A stretch of 64,000 nucleotides of DNA from Bisbaumannia pacifica. Lineage in GTDB: Bacteria > Pseudomonadota > Gammaproteobacteria > Pseudomonadales > Halomonadaceae. The notes beneath the pieces are model-generated. The model did no database searches, was not told where the DNA came from, and saw nothing but the letters and a program-made list of their open reading frames with translations. The translations under genes were made by a program, and so were the position numbers. Where the stretch lies: NCBI RefSeq assembly GCF_007989625.1, contig NZ_BJUK01000009.1, positions 1 to 64,000 of the forward strand, given 5' to 3'. Positions within the stretch are counted from its first letter, which is position 1, and each line of letters opens with the position of its first letter. Shown here piece by piece: positions 50,947-59,070 of this stretch.

Positions 50947-51598
50947 AGCGATACCCCTGGCCGCGCCGGGTCTCGATCCGCGACCTGCCGAGGTGGCGCC
51001 TCAGCCGCCCGATATAGACCTCAACCAGGTTGGGGGCCGCCGCGTCCTGATCCAGGGCATAGAGCTGATCGAGCAGATGCGCCTTGGAGAGGATGCGATC
51101 GGGGTGGTGCATAAAGTAGCGCAGCAGGCGAAACTCGGTACTCGTCAGGGTGCGCCAGGGGCCCCCGTCGACGCTGACGCTCTGGTTGGCCTCATCCAGG
51201 CAGACGCCGTTGAGCGAGAGCTGCAGGGAGAGGTGGCCGGAACGTCGCCGCAACAGCGCCTTGATCCTGGCGATCAGCTCGGGCTCGTGGAAGGGTTTGG
51301 TGAGGTAGTCATCCGCGCCGCCTTCCAGCCCCACGACCTTGTCTTCCCAGGTGTCGCGGGCGGTCAGGATCAACACCGGCAGGTCGCGACCCTGCTGGCG
51401 CCACTGCCTGAGCAGCGCCAGGCCCGATCCATCCGGCAGCCCCAGGTCGAGGATGGCCAGCGCATAGGTTTCGGTGGCCATCAGTGACCTGGCCGTCCCC
51501 AGAGAGGTGGCCAGGTCGGTGCGGTAACCGTTGTCTTTCAGGCTCTCGGCCAGGCTCTCGGCGAGCAGGTCGTCATCCTCGAGAAGCAACAGTTTCAT
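50933..51598 (-). CDS. OmpR-family response regulator of the copper island
   Basis: A 221-residue regulator. The receiver domain shows LLLLEDDDLL, phospho-Asp in LAILDLGLPDGSG, Thr in LILTARD and Lys in DDYLTKPF. The winged-helix DNA-binding domain is intact to RRGQGYRFVSH. It resembles PmrA/QseB/CopR. The TTCAG-N6-TTCAG repeats near copper genes are the probable sites. It starts 9 bases after the cupredoxin stop, so it is expressed from the cupredoxin promoter. Confidence 0.9.
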   Translation of the reverse strand: MKLLLLEDDDLLAESLAESLKDNGYRTDLATSLGTARSLMATETYALAILDLGLPDGSGLALLRQWRQQGRDLPVLILTARDTWEDKVVGLEGGADDYLTKPFHEPELIARIKALLRRRSGHLSLQLSLNGVCLDEANQSVSVDGGPWRTLTSTEFRLLRYFMHHPDRILSKAHLLDQLYALDQDAAAPNLVEVYIGRLRRHLGRSRIETRRGQGYRFVSH

Positions 51599-51607
51599 GC
51601 GGCAAGC

Positions 51608-52096
51608 TCATCCCTGGAACTCGATGGTCCCGGACATGCCGGCCTCATAGTGGCCCGGGATATTGCAGGCGTACTCCAGGTCGTCCACATTCGCCGGGGC
51701 CGTCCAGACCAGCACCGCCGTCTCGCCCGGCGCGATGGTCACCGAGGGCATCTGACCGCCGTGTGCTCCCTCGGCCATATCATGGCCGCCGTGTTCGCCA
51801 TGGCCATGGCTACCGCCCATCTCCAGCATCATCCGGCGATGAGCCTCCTGAGCCTCGGCATCGCCGATGACGAATTCATGCTCGAGATGACCGGTATTGG
51901 TGATCTCGAAGCGGAGGGTTTCGCCCGGGGCAATGTCGAGCCCCTCGGGGGCGAACCACATGTCGCCCGCCTCGAAACGAATGGTGCGATCGATATCGGC
52001 CTCACCGGTGGCGTCATGGGAGCCGCCGTGTTCGCCGGCGGCGAAGGCGGTGGTCGCGGTCAGGCCGAGGAGCAGGGCTAGCAGCGTCTTGCGCAT
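51608..52096 (-). CDS. Periplasmic cupredoxin (CopI-like)
   Basis: A 162-residue blue-copper protein. A signal peptide (LLALLLGLTATTAFA) precedes a cupredoxin fold with type 1 ligands: His in GHLEHEFVIG and Cys, His and Met in YACNIPGHYEAGM. A His/Gly/Met-rich insert (GGSHGHGEHGGHDM) lies between. It should carry or sequester copper in the periplasm, like CopI. Regulator gene follows. The ATG at 52096 is used. Confidence 0.9.
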   Translation of the reverse strand: MRKTLLALLLGLTATTAFAAGEHGGSHDATGEADIDRTIRFEAGDMWFAPEGLDIAPGETLRFEITNTGHLEHEFVIGDAEAQEAHRRMMLEMGGSHGHGEHGGHDMAEGAHGGQMPSVTIAPGETAVLVWTAPANVDDLEYACNIPGHYEAGMSGTIEFQG

Positions 52097-52131
52097 GGTG
52101 TCACCTCTTGCGTGGTGTCTGGGGAGGCTCA

Positions 52132-52163
52132 TTTATAGCGCACGAACCTGAAATGAGCCTGAA
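52132..52163 (-). promoter_or_regulatory. CopR-type promoter of the cupredoxin-regulator unit
   Basis: Minus-strand TTCAG-GCTCAT-TTCAG (52148-52163), a 10-bp gap and a good -10 TATAAA (52132-52137). The site replaces a -35, typical of activation by PmrA/CopR-like regulators. This is the clearest of four such sites. Confidence 0.78.
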
Positions 52164-52287
52164 CCCGTGGCGCCAGCGAGGGCACCCCACGCCGCCTATC
52201 CTAGCAGCCGGATGTCAGCCATGGCAGTGGCGCGTCTAGGGTGGGCCAAGCTTCGCCCCAGGAGCCCTATCCAGGAGCCCAGGAGGC

Positions 52288-52318
52288 TTGACCTTGGGGC
52301 TACCCATAGGTGCTAGGT
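52288..52318 (+). promoter_or_regulatory. MerR/CueR-type promoter before the DUF411 pair
   Basis: -35 TTGACC (52288-52293) and -10 CTAGGT (52313-52318) are separated by 19 bp, the overlong spacer of MerR-family promoters. The spacer carries the dyad ACCTTGGGG-CTA-CCCATAGGT. CueR or a relative would be the activator; no merR-family gene lies in this window. Confidence 0.72.
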
Positions 52319-52371
52319 TCAGGCCGTTATCCCGGCGGCGCCTCGCCGGGGCCTGCCTCGGGAGTCGTGTC

Positions 52372-52518
52372 ATGATGAATGCCGATTGCTTCGCCCTGAT
52401 GGGAGCCATGGGGTGGTGGGCATGGCTGATGCCGCTCGCCTTCCTGCTGCTGCTGGGCCTGGGTATCGCCGCGCTCGTCAAATACCTTTTCCAGTCCCAC
52501 AAGGGGGATCGTCGATGA
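52372..52518 (+). CDS. Small single-helix membrane protein
   Basis: A 48-residue protein with one strong TM helix (MGWWAWLMPLAFLLLLGLGI) and a basic tail (KYLFQSHKGDRR). GGGAG precedes the ATG. The stop overlaps the start of the DUF411 gene (ATGA), so the two are translationally coupled. It probably has an accessory role in copper handling; no family is recognised. Confidence 0.75.
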   Translation: MMNADCFALMGAMGWWAWLMPLAFLLLLGLGIAALVKYLFQSHKGDRR

Positions 52519-52955
52519 ACCGTCACCTGACCGCGCTGCTTGCCGGTGGCACCCTGCTGCTGGGGGCCGCCACGGCCCAGGCCGCCTTGCCGGAGGAGGC
52601 CACCCTCTACAAGAACCCGCAGTGCGGCTGCTGCGATGCCTATGCCCGCCACCTGGAAACCCTGGGCATCGCGGTGACCGTGGTCGATGATATCGAGCTG
52701 GGCGAGATCAAGCAGGCCGCCGGGGTGCCCTATGGCCTCGGTGCCTGCCATACCGTGTCGCTGGGCGACTACTGGATCGAGGGCCATGTGCCGCTGGCCG
52801 CCGTCGAGTCGCTGTTCGAGGAGCGCCCCGCCACGGCCGGCATCGGCCTGGCCGGCATGCCTCTCGGCACGCCGGGCATGCCGGGCCCCCAGCGCGAACC
52901 CTACGAGGTCTATCGGTTCGAGGATCATCAGGCCACGCCCTATCTGACCCTCTGA
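52515..52955 (+). CDS. DUF411 periplasmic metal-binding protein
   Basis: A 146-residue exported protein: signal peptide (LTALLAGGTLLLGAATAQA) followed by a DUF411 domain with CxCC cysteines (YKNPQCGCCDAYARHLE) and a second Cys and His in GLGACHTVSLGDYWIEGHVP. DUF411 proteins (CopG group) bind copper in the periplasm and accompany cop operons. Overlaps the small membrane gene by 4 bases and is driven by the CueR-type promoter. Confidence 0.9.
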   Translation: MNRHLTALLAGGTLLLGAATAQAALPEEATLYKNPQCGCCDAYARHLETLGIAVTVVDDIELGEIKQAAGVPYGLGACHTVSLGDYWIEGHVPLAAVESLFEERPATAGIGLAGMPLGTPGMPGPQREPYEVYRFEDHQATPYLTL

Positions 52956-53056
52956 CGTCACCGCCCCGCCGCCCCTGCCATCGGCGGTCGCCGTTCAGAG
53001 CGTCGGCATGCCGATGGCGCTAGAATGGCCCGAGAGTCATGGCATAAGGGTGGGTA

Positions 53057-55444
53057 GTGATCACACGGCAGGGGTTTTTGCTGACGCGGCACTGGGAGGA
53101 GGGCGCGGCAGGCACGTGGGTAAGTTTCTGGCTGGCCACCGACGAGGGGCCCCTGAGGGTCACCCTGGCGCCCCGGCCCTCGGTGGCCTTCCTGCCCGCC
53201 GCGCAGCGCCACCTGGCCGAGCCCTTGTTGTCGAGCGTGCCGGCCGGCGAGGCCGAACTGTGCCCCCTTGAGCTTCGCGACTTCCAGCGGCGTCCGGTGC
53301 TCGGCCTCTATTGCCCGCAGTATCGCCGGCTGCTGCGCCTGGTGCGGCGCCTGCGCGAGGCCGGCATCGACTGCTACGAGGCCGATATCCGCCCCCCGGA
53401 ACGCTACCTGATGGAGCGCTTTATCACCGCCCCGGTGGAAGTCACCGGCACCCCGGATGGCGAGGGCGGCCTGATCGATGCCCGGCTGCGCCCCGCCCCG
53501 GGCTATCGCCCGCCGCTTAGCATGGTGTCACTGGATATCGAGACCAGCGGCCGCGGCGAGCTCTACTCCATCGCCCTGGAGAGCGGTGCCGAGCGCCGGG
53601 TGCTGATGCTGGGGCCGGCCAATGGCGAGGACGGGGCGGCGCTCGACTTCGTCCTCGACTACTGCGCCAGTCGCGGCGAGCTGCTGGCGCGGCTCAATGC
53701 CTGGTTCGCCGAGCACGACCCCGACGTCATCATCGGCTGGAACCTGGTGCAGTTCGACCTGCGCCTCCTCCAGCAGCATGCCGAGGCCCTGGGTGTGCCG
53801 CTGCGCCTGGGGCGTGAGGGGACGGCACTGGAGTGGCGCGCTCATGGCAGCCAGGAGAACTACCACTTCGTCGCTGCCCCCGGGCGGCTGATCGTCGATG
53901 GCATCGAGGCCCTGCGCGGTGCCACCTGGCAGTTCGCTTCCTTCAGCCTGGAGCATGTGGCCCGGACCCTGCTCGGCGAGGGCAAGGCCGTCGATAATCC
54001 CTACCAGCGCCTCGCCGAGATCGAGCGGCGTTTCGCCGAGGACAAGCCGGCGCTGGCCCGCTACAACCTCAAGGATTGCGAGCTGGTCACGCGGATCTTC
54101 GAGACGACCGAGCTGCTGGCCTTCCTGCTCGAGCGGGCCAGCGTCACCGGGCTCCCCGCCGATCGCAGCGGCGGCTCGGTGGCCGCCTTTACTCACCTCT
54201 ACCTGCCGGCCATGCACCGCCTGGGGTATGTGGCCCCCAACCTGGGCGAGGGGCAGGCGGCGGAGAGCCCCGGCGGTTTCGTCATGGACTCCCGACCCGG
54301 CCTCTACGACTCGGTACTGGTGCTCGACTTCAAGAGCCTCTATCCGTCGATCATCCGTACCTTCTTGATCGACCCGGTGGGGCTGATCGCCGCCGAGGAC
54401 GAACCCGATGCCGTGCCCGGCTACCTGGAGGGGCGCTTCTCGCGGCGCCAGCATGCCCTGCCGGCCATCGTCGAACGGGTCTGGGCCGGCCGCGAGGCCG
54501 CCAAGGCCACCGGCAATGCGCCGCTCTCTCAGGCCCTGAAGATCATCATGAACAGCTTCTACGGAGTACTGGGTTCCAAGGGCTGTCGTTTCTTCGATGC
54601 CCGCCTGGCCTCGTCGATCACCCGCCGCGGCCATGCCATCATGCATCGCACCCGGGAGCTGATCGAGGCCGAGGGCTATACGGTGATCTACGGCGATACC
54701 GACTCCACCTTCGTATGGCTGGGGCGGGCCCGCGAGGAGGCCGAGGCAGCGGCCATCGGCCGGCGCCTGGTGGCCCAGGTCAACGGCTGGTGGCGCCGGC
54801 ACCTGGACGAGGAGCTGGGCCTGGAGAGCGCCCTGGAGCTGCAGTTCGAGACCCACTACCGGCGCTTCTTGATGCCCACCATTCGCGGCGCCGAGGCGGG
54901 CAGCAAGAAGCGCTACGCCGGCCTGGTGCGCGACGCCGCGGGGCAGGCGCGGGTGGTCTTCAAGGGCATGGAGACGGTGCGCAGTGACTGGACGCCGCTG
55001 GCCCAGGCGTTCCAGCGCGAACTCTACCGCCGCGTCTTCACCGGCGAGCCCTACCGAGACTATGTGCGCGAGGTGGTCACTCACACCATCCGAGACTGCG
55101 TGGCGCGGCTAGAGGCGGGGGAGGAGGACGATCGGCTGGTCTATCGCAAGCGGTTGCGCCGGCGCCTCGACGACTACCGGCGCAATGTGCCGCCCCAGGT
55201 GCGCGCGGCGCGGTTGGCCGATGCGCATAACGCCCGCCTGGGCCGGCCACCCCAGTACCGGAACGGCGGCTGGATCCGCTATGTGATCACCACCGCCGGC
55301 CCCGAGCCCCTGGAGGCGCGGCACTCGCCCATCGATATCGACCATTACCTGAGCCGCCAGCTCAAGCCGGTGGCGGACGCCATCCTGCCCTTCGTCGGCG
55401 ACGACTTCGACGCCCTGATCGACCGTCAGCTGGGGCTGTTCTAA
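53057..55444 (+). CDS. polB: DNA polymerase II
   Basis: A 795-residue family B polymerase, used in damage tolerance and restart. The exonuclease motifs are ExoI SLDIETSGRGE, ExoII GWNLVQFDLRLLQ and ExoIII YNLKDCELV; polymerase motifs are LDFKSLYPSIIRT, NSFYGVLGSKGC and YGDTDSTFVW. All acidic residues are kept. The start is a GTG at 53057 with AAGGGTGG upstream. A second copy of its tail follows directly. Confidence 0.96.
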   Translation: MITRQGFLLTRHWEEGAAGTWVSFWLATDEGPLRVTLAPRPSVAFLPAAQRHLAEPLLSSVPAGEAELCPLELRDFQRRPVLGLYCPQYRRLLRLVRRLREAGIDCYEADIRPPERYLMERFITAPVEVTGTPDGEGGLIDARLRPAPGYRPPLSMVSLDIETSGRGELYSIALESGAERRVLMLGPANGEDGAALDFVLDYCASRGELLARLNAWFAEHDPDVIIGWNLVQFDLRLLQQHAEALGVPLRLGREGTALEWRAHGSQENYHFVAAPGRLIVDGIEALRGATWQFASFSLEHVARTLLGEGKAVDNPYQRLAEIERRFAEDKPALARYNLKDCELVTRIFETTELLAFLLERASVTGLPADRSGGSVAAFTHLYLPAMHRLGYVAPNLGEGQAAESPGGFVMDSRPGLYDSVLVLDFKSLYPSIIRTFLIDPVGLIAAEDEPDAVPGYLEGRFSRRQHALPAIVERVWAGREAAKATGNAPLSQALKIIMNSFYGVLGSKGCRFFDARLASSITRRGHAIMHRTRELIEAEGYTVIYGDTDSTFVWLGRAREEAEAAAIGRRLVAQVNGWWRRHLDEELGLESALELQFETHYRRFLMPTIRGAEAGSKKRYAGLVRDAAGQARVVFKGMETVRSDWTPLAQAFQRELYRRVFTGEPYRDYVREVVTHTIRDCVARLEAGEEDDRLVYRKRLRRRLDDYRRNVPPQVRAARLADAHNARLGRPPQYRNGGWIRYVITTAGPEPLEARHSPIDIDHYLSRQLKPVADAILPFVGDDFDALIDRQLGLF

Positions 55445-55449
55445 AAGTG

Positions 55450-55481
55450 GCCTGATCGACCGCCAGCCGGGGCTGTTCTAA
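55450..55481 (+). pseudogene. Orphan second copy of the polB 3' tail
   Basis: 32 bases repeat the end of polB (parent 55413-55444), including LIDRQ, GLF and its TAA, with three differences (one synonymous CGT/CGC, one L-to-P, one in the first base). It is only 5 bases after the polB stop. Confidence 0.8.
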
Positions 55482-55482
55482 A

Positions 55483-56466
55483 TCAGCGCTGCTTGAGCTG
55501 TTCCTTGAGCTGCTTGGGGACCTGCTTGATGATCAGCCGGTCGCTGGTCTCGTCGTATTCCACGCTGGAGCCCAGCAGGTGGGAGTCGAAGCTGATCGAG
55601 ACGCCGCCGGCACGGCCGGTGAAGCGACGGAACTGGTTGAGGGCCTTCTTGTCGGGCGGGATCTCCGGGGAGAGGCCGTAGTCCAGGTGGCGGATATGCT
55701 CGTAGAAGGCCTTGGAATCGTGGTCGTCGACCACCTCGGAGAGGGCCTCCAGGGTGATCGATTCGCCGCGGCGCGCCTGGTCGCTGGCGTAGTCGAGCAG
55801 CGCCTCGGTCTTCTCCCGGGCCTGGTCGTCGGCGAGGTCCTCCTGCTCCACGTAGTCGCTGAAGGCCTTGAGCAGGGTACGGGTCTCGCCGCCGGCGTCG
55901 ATGCCTTCCTCGGCGCCGAGCAGTTCGGCGAAGGCCTCGGCGAACTTCTTGCCGCCGCGGTCGCGGAGCCAGGAGAGGTACTGCTTGGAAGGCGTCTCGG
56001 CGCGCCACTGGTGGATATCGAGGCGCGCCGCCAGCGATAGCTGGGCCAGGTTGAGCTGATTGGCGGCGACGATGGCGCCGTGCTCGTCGATGCCCCAGCC
56101 CTCGCGATGATGCAGCAGTGCCAGGCTGAGGTACTCGGCGTCGCCGTGGCGGTAGTGGGCCAGCAGCAGGTGACCGCCCACCGAGAGGTGCTCGCCGAGC
56201 ATCTCGGTCAGCCGCTGGGCCAGCTCGCGGCTGACGCTGACGAAGTCCGTCTCGCCGTCCAGGTAGGCGCCCAGGGAGGTCGCCATGCGACTGCCGGCGC
56301 CGAAGTGGCCCCAGGCCTTGGTCTTGCCGTGATAGGCGCTGTTGACCCCGGCCAGCAGCTCGTCCAGGGCCGGCGAGGGCGCGGCCTCGGCCTCTGCGGC
56401 CACCAGCCGGGCCGGCTGCTCTCCCGCCAGATCGATGCGATGGATGATGCTGTGGAGTATCGGCAT
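55483..56466 (-). CDS. yejK: Nucleoid-associated protein YejK (NdpA)
   Basis: A 327-residue YejK homologue (E. coli about 335). It is a nucleoid-associated protein of uncertain function. Family features include the N-terminus MPILHSIIHRIDL and the C-terminal RFTGRAGGVSISFDSHLLGS. The ATG at 56466 is chosen because it matches this start; the frame opens further upstream. It ends one base after the polB tail echo, convergent to polB. Confidence 0.92.
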   Translation of the reverse strand: MPILHSIIHRIDLAGEQPARLVAAEAEAAPSPALDELLAGVNSAYHGKTKAWGHFGAGSRMATSLGAYLDGETDFVSVSRELAQRLTEMLGEHLSVGGHLLLAHYRHGDAEYLSLALLHHREGWGIDEHGAIVAANQLNLAQLSLAARLDIHQWRAETPSKQYLSWLRDRGGKKFAEAFAELLGAEEGIDAGGETRTLLKAFSDYVEQEDLADDQAREKTEALLDYASDQARRGESITLEALSEVVDDHDSKAFYEHIRHLDYGLSPEIPPDKKALNQFRRFTGRAGGVSISFDSHLLGSSVEYDETSDRLIIKQVPKQLKEQLKQR

Positions 56467-56548
56467 GGAGCCCCCCGGTGACGAAAGCGAGATCACGAAA
56501 GCGAGGGGGCGATCATACCCGCCGCAGGCCCCCGGTGGTACCGGGTGA

Positions 56549-57310
56549 TCAGGGCTTGAGCCGATAGCCGCTCTTGAAGATCCAGCCCACCAGGCCGATG
56601 CCGATGACCAGGAAGACACCGATCATTCCCAGGCTGGCGGCGAGGCTGACGTCGCCGATGCCGTAGAAGCTCCAGCGGAAGCCGCTGACCAGGTAGACCA
56701 CCGGGTTGAAGAGGGTCACCGCCTGCCAGAAGGGCGGCAGCATCTCCAGCGCGTAGAAGGTGCCGCCGAGGAAGGTCAGCGGGGTGATGATCAGCAACGG
56801 CACCAGCTGCAGCTGCTCGAAGCCATCCGCCCAGATGCCGATGATAAAGCCGAGCAGGCTGAAGGTGACGGCGGTTAGCACCAGGAAGAACAGCATCCAC
56901 AGCGGGTGGGCGATCTCCAGCGGCACGAAGAGGCTGGCGGTGGCCAGGGCGATCAGCCCCAGGGCCACCGCCTTGGTGGCCGCCGCCCCCACATAGCCGA
57001 TGACGATCTCGGCGTAGGAGACCGGCGCCGAGAGCAGCTCGTAGATGGCGCCGGAGAAGCGCGGGAAGAAGATCCCGAAGGAGGCGGTGGCCACGCTCTG
57101 GGTCAGCAGCATCAGCATGATCAGCCCGGGCACGATAAAGGCGCCATAGCTGACGCCCGCCACCTCGCTGATGCGGGTGCCGATGGCGGCGCCGAAGACC
57201 ACGAAGTAGAGCGATGTGGAGATCACCGGCGAGACGATGCTCTGCAGCATGGTGCGCTTGGTTCTGGCGAGTTCGGCCAGGTAGAGGGTGCGTACGGCCT
57301 TGAGGTTCAT
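56549..57310 (-). CDS. yadH: ABC-2 type exporter permease (YadH-like)
   Basis: A 253-residue permease with six TM helices of the ABC-2 family. It matches Yad[52 protein letters not shown] and [20 protein letters not shown]. The substrate is unknown. It follows the ATPase gene by 72 bases and forms the two-gene exporter. Confidence 0.88.
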   Translation of the reverse strand: MNLKAVRTLYLAELARTKRTMLQSIVSPVISTSLYFVVFGAAIGTRISEVAGVSYGAFIVPGLIMLMLLTQSVATASFGIFFPRFSGAIYELLSAPVSYAEIVIGYVGAAATKAVALGLIALATASLFVPLEIAHPLWMLFFLVLTAVTFSLLGFIIGIWADGFEQLQLVPLLIITPLTFLGGTFYALEMLPPFWQAVTLFNPVVYLVSGFRWSFYGIGDVSLAASLGMIGVFLVIGIGLVGWIFKSGYRLKP

Positions 57311-57382
57311 AAGTCGGGTCCTGTGTGCGAGGCATCCATGTCGGCCGGGTTGGGCCGGGTAACGGGGGCGTCCGAGCCGGTA

Positions 57383-58357
57383 TCAGGGCTCCTTGACCAG
57401 ACTGACGAAGATCTCCTCCAGGGAGCTCTGGCGGGTATGCAGGTCGCTGTAGCGGACGCCGGCCTCGCGCAGGGCGCCGAGCAGCTCGGCGATCCCCGAG
57501 CCTTCGCCGTTCCCCGCGCTGCTGTCGTAGCGATAGATCAGCGCCTGGCCGTCCTCGCTCAGCGTCAGGTGGTAGGGCGCCAGGGCCTCGGGCACCGACG
57601 CCAGAGGCGCCTTGAGCTGCAGGGTCAGCTCCTTGCGGCCCAGTTGGCGCATCAGCGCCTGCTTCTCCTTGACCAGCACCAGCTCGCCGCGGCGGATCAC
57701 CCCGATGCGGTCGGCCATCTCCTCGGCTTCCTCGATGTAATGGGTGGTGAGGATGATGGTGACGCCTTCGTCGCGCAGGTCGCGGACGATCTGCCACATC
57801 TCGCGACGCAGCTCCACGTCGACCCCGGCGGTGGGCTCGTCGAGGAACAGCACCTGGGGCTGGTGTGAGAGGGCCTTGGCGATCAGCACCCGGCGCTTCA
57901 TGCCGCCGGAGAGGGCCATCAGGCGATTGTTGCGCTTGTCCCATAGGGTCAGGGCGCGCAGGATGCGCTCCAGGTAGGCGTCGTCCCGGGGCTTGCCGAA
58001 CAGCCCGCGGCTGAAGCGCACCGTGTCCCATACCGTGGAGAAGGCCTCACCGGTCAGCTCCTGGGGCACCAGACCGATCAACTCCCGGGCCGCCCGATAG
58101 TCGCCGACGTTGTCATGCCCATCCACGGTGACCGTGCCGCCGCTGGCGTTGACCAGGCCACAGATGATGCTGATTAGCGTCGTCTTGCCGGCGCCGTTGG
58201 GGCCCAGCAGGGCGAAGATTTCGCCGCGATTGATGGTCAGGCTCACTTCCTTGAGGGCCTGGAAACCGCCGCGATAGGTCTTGGAAACTCCGTCGATGCG
58301 GATCATGGGCGTGCCCAGGGCGGCCTGAATAGGACTTGGCGCGAAGGCGGTGGTCAT
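57383..58357 (-). CDS. yadG: ABC exporter ATPase (YadG-like)
   Basis: A 324-residue ATPase: Walker [12 protein letters not shown], signature LSGGMKRRV, Walker [12 protein letters not shown] and the H-loop [10 protein letters not shown]. The C-terminal 70 residues form a typical exporter tail. YadG-type. The ATG at 58357 has AAGGAGCG in front; a second ATG (codon 18, at 58306) gives [11 protein letters not shown], the family's usual start, so the first 17 residues are dispensable. The initiation region is triplicated upstream. Confidence 0.9.
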   Translation of the reverse strand: MTTAFAPSPIQAALGTPMIRIDGVSKTYRGGFQALKEVSLTINRGEIFALLGPNGAGKTTLISIICGLVNASGGTVTVDGHDNVGDYRAARELIGLVPQELTGEAFSTVWDTVRFSRGLFGKPRDDAYLERILRALTLWDKRNNRLMALSGGMKRRVLIAKALSHQPQVLFLDEPTAGVDVELRREMWQIVRDLRDEGVTIILTTHYIEEAEEMADRIGVIRRGELVLVKEKQALMRQLGRKELTLQLKAPLASVPEALAPYHLTLSEDGQALIYRYDSSAGNGEGSGIAELLGALREAGVRYSDLHTRQSSLEEIFVSLVKEP

Positions 58358-58413
58358 GGGCGCTCCTTACCCGGGGCGGCCTGGATAGGACTTGGCGCGA
58401 AGGCGGTGGTCAT
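58354..58413 (-). CDS. Leader ORF 2 before the ABC ATPase (19 residues)
   Basis: ATG at 58413 with the duplicated ribosome site; encodes [19 protein letters not shown] and stops with a TGA overlapping the ATPase ATG (ATGA). The product is the ATPase start fused to the translated ribosome site. It should couple translation. Confidence 0.6.
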   Translation of the reverse strand: MTTAFAPSPIQAAPGKERP

Positions 58414-58469
58414 GGGCGCTCCTTACCCGGGGCGGCATGGATAGGGCTTGGCGCGAAGGCGGTGGTCAT
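58410..58469 (-). CDS. Leader ORF 1 before the ABC ATPase (19 residues)
   Basis: ATG at 58469; encodes [19 protein letters not shown] and stops at a TGA overlapping the ATG of leader ORF 2. The pair makes a chain of three overlapping starts. Confidence 0.55.
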   Translation of the reverse strand: MTTAFAPSPIHAAPGKERP

Positions 58470-58558
58470 GGGCTGTCCTTATCAGCGGGCCGGGTCGTTG
58501 TGGGGCTACGTCACTCGAGGCGGGCGGTGCGGCCGAGTTTTCGACCTCTCCAATGACG

Positions 58559-58585
58559 AAGGCCGCGGCGACTCGCCGCGGCCTT
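58559..58585 (-). terminator. Strong hairpin after ppiC
   Basis: Perfect 12-bp stem AAGGCCGCGGCG / CGCCGCGGCCTT with a 3-base loop, 36 bases past the ppiC stop. The T tract is weak. Confidence 0.65.
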
Positions 58586-58620
58586 CTCGGTGGCGCCAAG
58601 GCGCCGCTCACCCGGGGCGA

Positions 58621-58899
58621 TCAGCTGCGGCTGGTGACTTCCAGCAGATGGTAACCGAACTGGGTCTTCACCGGGCCCAGCACGGTGTTGAGCTCGCCGG
58701 AGAACACCACCTTGTCGAATTCCGGCACCATCTGGCCGGGACCGAAGGCGCCCAGGTCGCCGCCCTGGCGGCCGGACGGACAGCTGGAGTGCTCGCGAGC
58801 CACCTCGGCGAAGTCGCGGCCGCCTTCGATCTCGGCCTTGAGGGCCAGACACTTCTCTTCACTCTCTACCAGAATATGACGCGCGGTTGCCCTGGCCAT
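58621..58899 (-). CDS. ppiC: Parvulin-type peptidyl-prolyl isomerase
   Basis: A 92-residue PpiC (E. coli 93). The parvulin fold is complete: ATARHILVESEEKCLALKAE, FAEVAREHSSCPSGRQGGDLG, GELNTVLGPVKTQFGYHLLEV. It is cytoplasmic, without signal peptide, and monocistronic between the exporter and the GST gene. Confidence 0.95.
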   Translation of the reverse strand: MARATARHILVESEEKCLALKAEIEGGRDFAEVAREHSSCPSGRQGGDLGAFGPGQMVPEFDKVVFSGELNTVLGPVKTQFGYHLLEVTSRS

Positions 58900-59070
58900 A
58901 ATACACTCCTCGATGGATGGCTATCGGGCCGGCCAGACGGCCAGCCGGTTTCTCGGCCGAGGATAGCATGCCCGGCGCGGGTGGGGCAGCCAGGGAGGCA
59001 TCGACACGGCCGGGTCGGGTTCCCGAGCCGGCCGTGTCGATGCGTCGACGCTGTTCGAGCGCCCGGCCGG

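Larger units (their letters stand above)
58321..58488 (-). repeat. Triplicated 56-bp translation-start unit
   Basis: Three direct 56-bp units (58321-58376, 58377-58432, 58433-58488). Each carries a ribosome site (AAGGAGCG in the first two, a shorter AAGGA in the third), an ATG and the first 11-13 codons of the ABC ATPase. Unit 2 differs from unit 1 at only one base; unit 3 is more diverged at its far end. Confidence 0.92.

Noticed and set aside
53528-55084. A 518-codon open frame antisense to polB
   Set aside because: Shadow of polB codon bias; no recognisable protein features.
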